Positions 58,816 through 64,000 of a stretch of 64,000 nt of DNA are shown here, one piece after another. The position numbers and the translations under genes are program-made. The stretch is from Gammaproteobacteria bacterium (GTDB lineage: Bacteria > Pseudomonadota > Gammaproteobacteria > Arenicellales > JAJDZL01): positions 51,089 to 115,088 of the forward strand of contig JAJEHQ010000044.1 in NCBI GenBank assembly GCA_022823625.1. The letters run 5' to 3'. The notes below the pieces were generated by a model. The model did not search any database and was not told the DNA's origin. It worked only from the letters and a program-made list of their open reading frames with translations. Position 1 is the stretch's first letter, and the number at the start of each line of letters is the position of its first letter.

Positions 58816-59856
58816 CTATAGACTACCGTCTACTTTCAGCCGTTCATGCATGATGGGACTTGTGGTGGTGAACTGTACTCTTTGTTTGATTTCCGGGTAC
58901 AAGTAATGCTGAACTCCAAATGCTGCCATTGCAGCTTCATGAAATCCACATAGAATCAGTTTCTTCTTGGAAGGGTAAGAGACGATGTCTCCAATCGCAA
59001 AAATTCCAGGCTCGCTGGTTTGACACTCCGCTGTGTCAACCACTATCGTTTTCCGATCCAGCTGGATCCCCCAGTCGGATATTGGGCCAAGATTTGGAGA
59101 CAGTCCGTAAAACACCAAAAGTTCGTCAAATTCAATATCCTGTGCAACTGGATTGTCGGTAAAGGGAACCATTCTGACACCGGCAAGAGAACCGTCGGTT
59201 TCAATAATCCTCTCAATTCGACCAATGTGGTAGGTCATCGTGCCATCACCACGCTGAGCAAGCTCTTTCATTCTTGCTACCGATGCTGGCTGCGCACGAA
59301 ACTCCTCGCGTCGATGAATCAGGGTGATTTTCTTTGCGATACCATGTAATTCCAGTGCCCAGTCCAGAGCAGAATCCCCTCCTCCCATAATGGTGACCGA
59401 AAGATCTTGATAGCGCTGTTTATCGACCACATGGTAGTTCAGATTCTTTCCAGCGTGATTTGCAGCGCCTGGAGTACGCAGTGGCCGCGCATCAAAAGCA
59501 CCTAAGCCACCAGCTATGACCATTGATCCCGCATCAAATTCAGTACCGCCGGATGTTTTGACATAGAACCGGCCGTCATCCTGTTTTTCGACGTGAGTGA
59601 CTTGTTCACCAAGCACATATCCGGGATCAAAAGGCGAAGCCTGTTCCATGAGGAGATCAACAAGCTCTTGACCACCAACCACCGGGTAGGCAGGAATATC
59701 GTAAATAGGTTTATCAGCATAGAGTGTAGAGCATTGACCGCCTGCACGCGGTAAGGAGTCCACTATATGGCACTTGATACCCAGTAGCCCCAACTCAAAA
59801 ATCTGAAAGAGTCCACAGGGGCCTGCTCCAACAATGACGACTTCGGTATTAATCAT
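58816..59856 (-). CDS. Ferredoxin/flavodoxin-NADP reductase, thioredoxin-reductase-like
   Basis: FAD enzyme of 346 residues that passes electrons between NADPH and ferredoxin. FAD motif VVIVGAGPCGLFQIFELG, the typical AGGQCSTLYADKPIYDIPAY segment (no redox Cys pair as in true thioredoxin reductase), NADPH motif VTIMGGGDSALDWALEL with LIHRREEFRA, and GIFAIGDIVSYP. The long C-terminal tail (HYLYPEIKQRVQFTTTSP) is that of the type 2 ferredoxin-NADP reductases. A ferredoxin gene lies 1.4 kb away. Confidence 0.92.
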   Translation of the reverse strand: MINTEVVIVGAGPCGLFQIFELGLLGIKCHIVDSLPRAGGQCSTLYADKPIYDIPAYPVVGGQELVDLLMEQASPFDPGYVLGEQVTHVEKQDDGRFYVKTSGGTEFDAGSMVIAGGLGAFDARPLRTPGAANHAGKNLNYHVVDKQRYQDLSVTIMGGGDSALDWALELHGIAKKITLIHRREEFRAQPASVARMKELAQRGDGTMTYHIGRIERIIETDGSLAGVRMVPFTDNPVAQDIEFDELLVFYGLSPNLGPISDWGIQLDRKTIVVDTAECQTSEPGIFAIGDIVSYPSKKKLILCGFHEAAMAAFGVQHYLYPEIKQRVQFTTTSPIMHERLKVDGSL

Positions 59857-60247
59857 TTATGTGAATCCACCGGATTTGAAAAATATTGACCACAGACATA
59901 AGGTCCCTCTTGTCTGTATATTCTGGAGAGATTAGATGAGGCTAAATATTAAAGTCAAAAGAGAACCAAATTTTCCAGTTAATCTTGCTAGAATCAAAGA
60001 CATTGGCTTGTTGCGCATCCCTTGCGGAACAAGATTCAACAGCATGGATTATAACCATATGCCTGGTGCGGTAGTAATCTGTACGGACACCAAATTCTGA
60101 ACTCTGGTGAACCCGAAGTTTGGATTAGTGAGAAAGGAGCAGATTTTTCAAATTTTTGGATAGCCAAATTTTCATTGCACCCCTCCCGACAGCCATAAAG
60201 TGAATCGAATCGGTCGCTGCCTAGGCTGACTTGAGTTGGAATTGCAC
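59857..60247. other. Intergenic region downstream of an ABC ATPase gene
   Basis: About 390 bases. A 71-codon minus-strand frame starts at 60251 with its ATG overlapping the stop of the ABC ATPase gene (ATGA), but its composition (many Cys, Pro and Tyr near the end) is not protein-like and I recognise nothing. No hairpin with a T-run was found. Confidence 0.35.
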
Positions 60248-61072
60248 TCATCGGTGAAGAGAATTGTTGAGACCAGATACAGCACCAACTTCGTCCGGAA
60301 TTACTTGATAGTAACCATTGGCTGACATTACTTTGACTGGTGTGTCGTACAACTCACTCAGAGTTTTGTCAGTAAATAACTGCTGTTTCTCACCATTTGA
60401 GACGATACATCCCTCTTTCAGTAGCACGATGAAATCAACTTCCGGAGGAATCTCGTGAATGTGATGGGTAACCAGAACAATCTGCTTGCCGTGAGCGATG
60501 AGTTTACGAATGACACGAAGATAGTGAAACGTCGCATTGATATCCAACCCACTGGTTGGTTCATCTAACACCAACGTTGATGGCTCACTCACCAAAGCTC
60601 GGGCTAATAAAAATCTGCGTTGCTCACCCGTTGACATGAGTGAATAGGGTTTGTGGCTTAACTCAGTGATGCCTAACTCAGCCATTATCCGGTTTGCCAA
60701 TTCAACAGATTTGGTATCAAATTCCTGATGATCATAAATTCCGACACTTGAGTGGAACCCCGACAGCACTACAGAAAGCCCGTTCACATATCCAAAATAG
60801 CGATTTTGTAAATCCTGTGAGATGAACCCCAGGTTTCGACGCAACTCCCAAACGTTCCACGTCTGGTTGCCCAAAATTTTGACCCACGAATCTTCCTCAC
60901 GAACCGGATAAAGCTCCCGCATCAGCACTTTGAGAAGAGTGGACTTTCCCGCACCATTCGGGCCTAATATGGCAATGCTTCGCTGCATTGGCAACTGCAG
61001 CGTAAATCGATCCAACACCTTCTGTTGACCGCGATAGACGGTGGTGTTTTTCATGTCAATTAGAAAAGCCAT
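60248..61072 (-). CDS. Orphan ABC ATPase (ModF/YbbL-like)
   Basis: ABC ATPase of about 274 residues without permease or binding protein nearby. Walker A ILGPNGAGKSTLLKVLM (37-45), Q-loop GFISQDLQNRYFGY, signature SLMSTGEQRRFLLARAL (S-T-G-E in place of S-G-G-Q, as in some ModF-type proteins), Walker B TLVLDEPTSGLD, H-loop LVTHHIHEIPPEVD. The H-E-I-P motif is common in this ATPase group, linked to metal-ion or stress roles. ATG at 61072 is preferred over an upstream start six codons earlier. Confidence 0.85.
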   Translation of the reverse strand: MAFLIDMKNTTVYRGQQKVLDRFTLQLPMQRSIAILGPNGAGKSTLLKVLMRELYPVREEDSWVKILGNQTWNVWELRRNLGFISQDLQNRYFGYVNGLSVVLSGFHSSVGIYDHQEFDTKSVELANRIMAELGITELSHKPYSLMSTGEQRRFLLARALVSEPSTLVLDEPTSGLDINATFHYLRVIRKLIAHGKQIVLVTHHIHEIPPEVDFIVLLKEGCIVSNGEKQQLFTDKTLSELYDTPVKVMSANGYYQVIPDEVGAVSGLNNSLHR

Positions 61073-61223
61073 AGCAGGGAGTAAATCCAAGTCAGTGAGT
61101 TACGCCAGAGAAACGATGGTGAGCGCACATTTTAACAGGCAATTGACGGCTCAAACTTAGCACAAATCAATCATAATAGGAAGTTCGATGGCCGTACAGG
61201 GGTCACCACATCTGATTAATTGA

Positions 61224-61502
<279 letters not shown>

Positions 61503-61506
61503 CCTT

Positions 61507-62322
61507 TCATTTCTGGCATCGCCTGCAAAAATACGTTGAGCGTTGCCCAATAACCTGCCGAGCAATTTCCCGTCCACATCTAAAGCACGGCTTTCCTTCC
61601 CTGTCGTAGACTTCTAAGTCGTGCCGGAAGTATCCAGGATTGCCGGAGCTATCGACAAAATCTCGTAAAGTGGTACCACCCGCTGTAATTGCATCGCGAA
61701 GCGTTTTCTGAATTGAAGAGGACAGGGAATCATAACGCAATAACGAGATTCGTCCGGCGGCGCGGCGCGGATCAATTCCAGCATGATACAGCGCTTCAGA
61801 TGCATAAATGTTTCCCACGCCTACGACAATCCGGCTGTCCATAATGAAATTCTTGACTGCAGCCTTGCGTCGTCGTGATGCTGAGTATAGATAGGAGCCT
61901 ACTAATTCCTGACTCAGCGGTTCTATTCCCAAGTGAATAAGAAGTGAATGCTCATCTGGTTCACCTTCGACCCAAAGAACGCTGCCAAATCGACGCGGGT
62001 CGCGCAACCTTAGCTTATACCCACCATCAATTTCGAACTCGACGTGGTCATGGGGTGAAGGTGGCTCGCTAGGTGACGACAAACGCAAACTGCCTGACAT
62101 GCCAAGATGCACCATGACATGGCCCTGAGTCAGTTCGATAAGTATGTACTTTGCCCGTCTTCGCACCGACCGTACAGTTTCTCCAATCACTCGCTGGGCG
62201 AGTACTTCAGGCACCGGCCATCGCAGCCTGGAATCTCGAACGATTACATCAGTAATCGGCTGCCCTTCGATATACGGCGTAATACCGCGTACCGTGGTTT
62301 CAACTTCTGGTAATTCAGGCAT
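61507..62322 (-). CDS. mutM: Formamidopyrimidine-DNA glycosylase
   Basis: Base-excision repair enzyme of 271 residues that removes 8-oxoguanine. It starts PELPEVETTVRG with the catalytic Pro2 and Glu3, has RRRAKYILIEL (Lys57-equivalent), HLGMSGSLRL, the helix-two-turn-helix DSRIVVGVGNIYASE, and a C-terminal zinc finger (CFRCG, then YFCRRCQK). Complete and of normal length. Confidence 0.97.
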   Translation of the reverse strand: MPELPEVETTVRGITPYIEGQPITDVIVRDSRLRWPVPEVLAQRVIGETVRSVRRRAKYILIELTQGHVMVHLGMSGSLRLSSPSEPPSPHDHVEFEIDGGYKLRLRDPRRFGSVLWVEGEPDEHSLLIHLGIEPLSQELVGSYLYSASRRRKAAVKNFIMDSRIVVGVGNIYASEALYHAGIDPRRAAGRISLLRYDSLSSSIQKTLRDAITAGGTTLRDFVDSSGNPGYFRHDLEVYDREGKPCFRCGREIARQVIGQRSTYFCRRCQK

Positions 62323-62410
62323 AAGATAAGGGAGTTATGGGCTTGAGCATGAATGCGAACTTGACACGCTTACAGACCCGCGGAAACTTAAGCCAAAGGT
62401 AAACGAAATT

Positions 62411-63691
62411 CTAATAATTTGCCCACATCATACTGAGAGGCAGCGCGAAGCAATTGTCTCCAAATGATAGCGATTGGTCTCCAAGATAAAAAATAATTCC
62501 GGTTATTGCGCGAGTTCGTCCAGGGCCGTCGTTCGCAAACCATTTTATGTGACGGAAATCTTCCGATTTCACGGTTGCCGCTGTTTTGACTTCAATACAG
62601 ACGAGACGTGATTCTGCATCAACGATAACATCGATTTCGCGCCCATCGCGATTGCGCCAGTGATAAAGTTTAGATTCTCTGTCTTGAAAAGGTAAACACC
62701 GAACTAGTTCATTGAATACGAAACTTTCGAGCAAACCGCCAAGAGCTGTGGGGTTTGACGTAATATCAAATGTATCGGCCCTAAATCGGCGCAAAGCGCA
62801 GGCTATGCCACTATCGACGAAATGATACTTCGCATTCTTGATATCTCGTCTTCCTTCGCCAGATGTCCAGTGCCCAAGTCGACTGACAACGGAGAGTTTG
62901 ACGAGAATGTCCAAATATTGTTCTACTGTCACTCGTTGAATACCGAGGTCACTTGCAAGAGCAGAAATATTGAGCGTTGCACTTGTTCGTGCCGCCATTT
63001 GGTCAATTAAGAGACGTAAAGAATCCGGTTTTCGAATAGGCAGAACATCAGCCACATCACGCTCAATTACAGAATCCACATAGGATCGATATCGCTGTTG
63101 TCGAGCTCTAAGTGGCAATTCTCTCATTTCCGGATATCCACCCGCTAGAATTAAATCGATATAGTCTTCGCGTGAAGTTTGTTCCGGCTTGGGCAAATCA
63201 GCAATTTGGAGGCTTGTTTGCAACGCCCAATCAAGGATTTTTGGCGGATTTTGTTCCTTTGTTTCGGCAACAGTGAGAGGCCAGAGCTTAAGCGTTAGGA
63301 CGCGACCGGCAAGGGAGTCTACTGCTTTGGCTGTGGAAAATACGTTTGAAGAGCCTGTCAGCAAGAATTGACCATAGCGTCGATTCTGGTCCACGATGCG
63401 CTTTATGGCAAGTGCAAGCGAATTGGATCGTTGCACTTCATCAATAATGAGAGGGTTGTTGCCAAGATTTTTGCACTTTACTACAAGCAAACCCGCCGCA
63501 TCAGTTTCAAGTGCACTCAAAACCGCTTCGTCATCCAGCGTAAGAAACTCCCCTTCTCCATATTGGTCTCGTACTAGTGTGGTTTTACCAACCTGCCTTG
63601 GTCCAACCAAGTTTACAATACGCGAAACTTGCAATCCTTCTTTCAGTTCCTCCAGCATGTGCCGTGGTAGTATGCGACTGTCGTCTGACAT
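62411..63691 (-). CDS. AAA-type ATPase with DUF4143 domain
   Basis: A 426-residue protein of the AAA_14/DUF4143 family. Walker A LVGPRQVGKTTLVRDQYG (30-38), Walker B NPLIIDEVQRSNSLAL, sensor FLLTGSSN; the arm YRSYVDSVIERDVADVLPI; then DUF4143 with a nuclease-like core (LYHWRNRDGREIDVIVDAES and CIEVKTA), which has the spaced D...E-x-K pattern. The family is common, mobile and of unknown function. Upstream, four 23-bp tandem repeats lie about 40-130 bases before the ATG and may control it. Confidence 0.88.
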   Translation of the reverse strand: MSDDSRILPRHMLEELKEGLQVSRIVNLVGPRQVGKTTLVRDQYGEGEFLTLDDEAVLSALETDAAGLLVVKCKNLGNNPLIIDEVQRSNSLALAIKRIVDQNRRYGQFLLTGSSNVFSTAKAVDSLAGRVLTLKLWPLTVAETKEQNPPKILDWALQTSLQIADLPKPEQTSREDYIDLILAGGYPEMRELPLRARQQRYRSYVDSVIERDVADVLPIRKPDSLRLLIDQMAARTSATLNISALASDLGIQRVTVEQYLDILVKLSVVSRLGHWTSGEGRRDIKNAKYHFVDSGIACALRRFRADTFDITSNPTALGGLLESFVFNELVRCLPFQDRESKLYHWRNRDGREIDVIVDAESRLVCIEVKTAATVKSEDFRHIKWFANDGPGRTRAITGIIFYLGDQSLSFGDNCFALPLSMMWANY

Positions 63692-63731
63692 TTCGATTTC
63701 TCAGTAGTTGAGTGTTTGATGGTTAATGTTG

Positions 63732-63823
63732 CGCAGATTGTGCATTAGTTTTCTCGCAGATTGTATATTAAATAACTCGCAGATTGTGCATTAGTTTTCT
63801 CGCAGATTGTGCATTAGCCATCT
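63732..63823. repeat. Four tandem 23-bp repeats
   Basis: Units at 63732-63754, 63755-63777, 63778-63800 and 63801-63823, consensus cgcagattgtgcattagttttct on the plus strand minus its outer bases. Units 1 and 3 are identical; unit 2 changes gcatt to atatt and its tail; unit 4 changes the tail to ccatct. No spacer sequence varies between them, so this is not a CRISPR. It sits in the 5' region of the DUF4143 ATPase gene and could be a multi-site operator. Confidence 0.85.
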
Positions 63824-63877
63824 CATAGTACGTTCGTCAGATTCATAATTTAAGGGTTTAAATCACTAGTGTCCCGC

Positions 63878-64000
63878 TTAATAATCGAACAAATTCAACT
63901 GTTTAGGTCCTTCAATCGGTTGCTCTTTGTATCCGTAATCCGTAAATAATTGATATAAAGGCTTTTTATCGAACAGTGTGGTATCGATTATCTGAGAAAT
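63878..64000 (-). CDS. 3' end of a gene cut by the window edge, possibly a transposase
   Basis: An open minus-strand frame enters from the window end and stops at TAA (63878-63880), giving 40 residues ending EGPKQLNLFDY. The pattern QLFTDYGYKEQP followed by a Q-L-N-L-F-D tail is reminiscent of insertion-sequence transposase C-termini. Identity is uncertain because the main part is outside the window. Confidence 0.45.
   Translation of the reverse strand: MSQIIDTTLFDKKPLYQLFTDYGYKEQPIEGPKQLNLFDY

Noticed and set aside
60036..60251. A 71-codon frame whose ATG overlaps the ABC ATPase stop
   Set aside because: The overlap is suggestive, but the composition is not protein-like and nothing in it is recognisable.
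63732..63823. Tandem repeats considered as a CRISPR array
   Set aside because: Units of 23 bp abut each other with no unique spacers and there are no cas genes in the window.

Overview
The window is bacterial chromosome. Most of it is of moderate GC content and looks proteobacterial: a sucA-sucB-lpd 2-oxoglutarate dehydrogenase operon, ParE/ParC topoisomerase IV, TadA, MutM, a YfhL-type ferredoxin, an RND efflux pair and a Rhizobium-type glycerol ABC transporter. A gammaproteobacterium is my best guess, mainly from the ParE/ParC proteins, but only 'proteobacterium' is well supported. The first 3.27 kb is clearly GC-richer than the rest and ends at a broken IS1380-like transposase, so it looks acquired (or is an assembly join).

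Layout. 1-3.3 kb: SDR dehydrogenase and a SulP anion transporter, then the transposase fragment. 3.6-6.1 kb: a lone APS kinase in long non-coding flanks. 6.1-10.4 kb: RND efflux permease and adaptor. 10.4-12.6 kb: a methyltransferase gene between two diverged copies of a ~160-bp direct repeat. 12.6-22.6 kb: a complete glycerol uptake and catabolism locus (glpV, glpR, glpS, glpT, glpP, glpQ, glpU, glpD, glpK). 22.6-28.5 kb: tadA, a PhyH-family dioxygenase, parE-parC. 28.5-35.4 kb (minus): sucA-sucB-lpd and a phosphohexomutase. 35.8-39.3 kb: pyruvate carboxylase.

39.4-46.7 kb (minus) is the most unusual region: an amino-group-carrier-protein pathway of the LysW type. It has a 55-residue LysW, the ligase LysX, kinase LysZ, reductase LysY and aminotransferase LysJ, with a stand-alone class II glutamine amidotransferase inserted between the reductase and kinase genes. 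This LysW ends in Gln where the family has the Glu that carries the substrate. I propose that the embedded glutaminase deamidates LysW before use, by analogy with Dop and Pup.

46.8-53.7 kb: a DRG-like GTPase, an MFS transporter with an AruI-like thiamine-diphosphate enzyme, and an 860-residue orphan with DNA-binding-like segments. 53.7-57.8 kb (minus): a polar amino-acid ABC importer with a mandelate-racemase-family enzyme. 58-64 kb: a HEPN-domain protein, ferredoxin-NADP reductase, an orphan ABC ATPase, ferredoxin, mutM, a DUF4143 ATPase preceded by four 23-bp tandem repeats, and the end of a gene running off the window.

The glp locus imports glycerol, phosphorylates it (GlpK) and oxidises it to dihydroxyacetone phosphate (GlpD). 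Its two ABC ATPases carry complementary degenerations that predict one consensus and one dead ATP site. No tRNA, rRNA or CRISPR array was seen.
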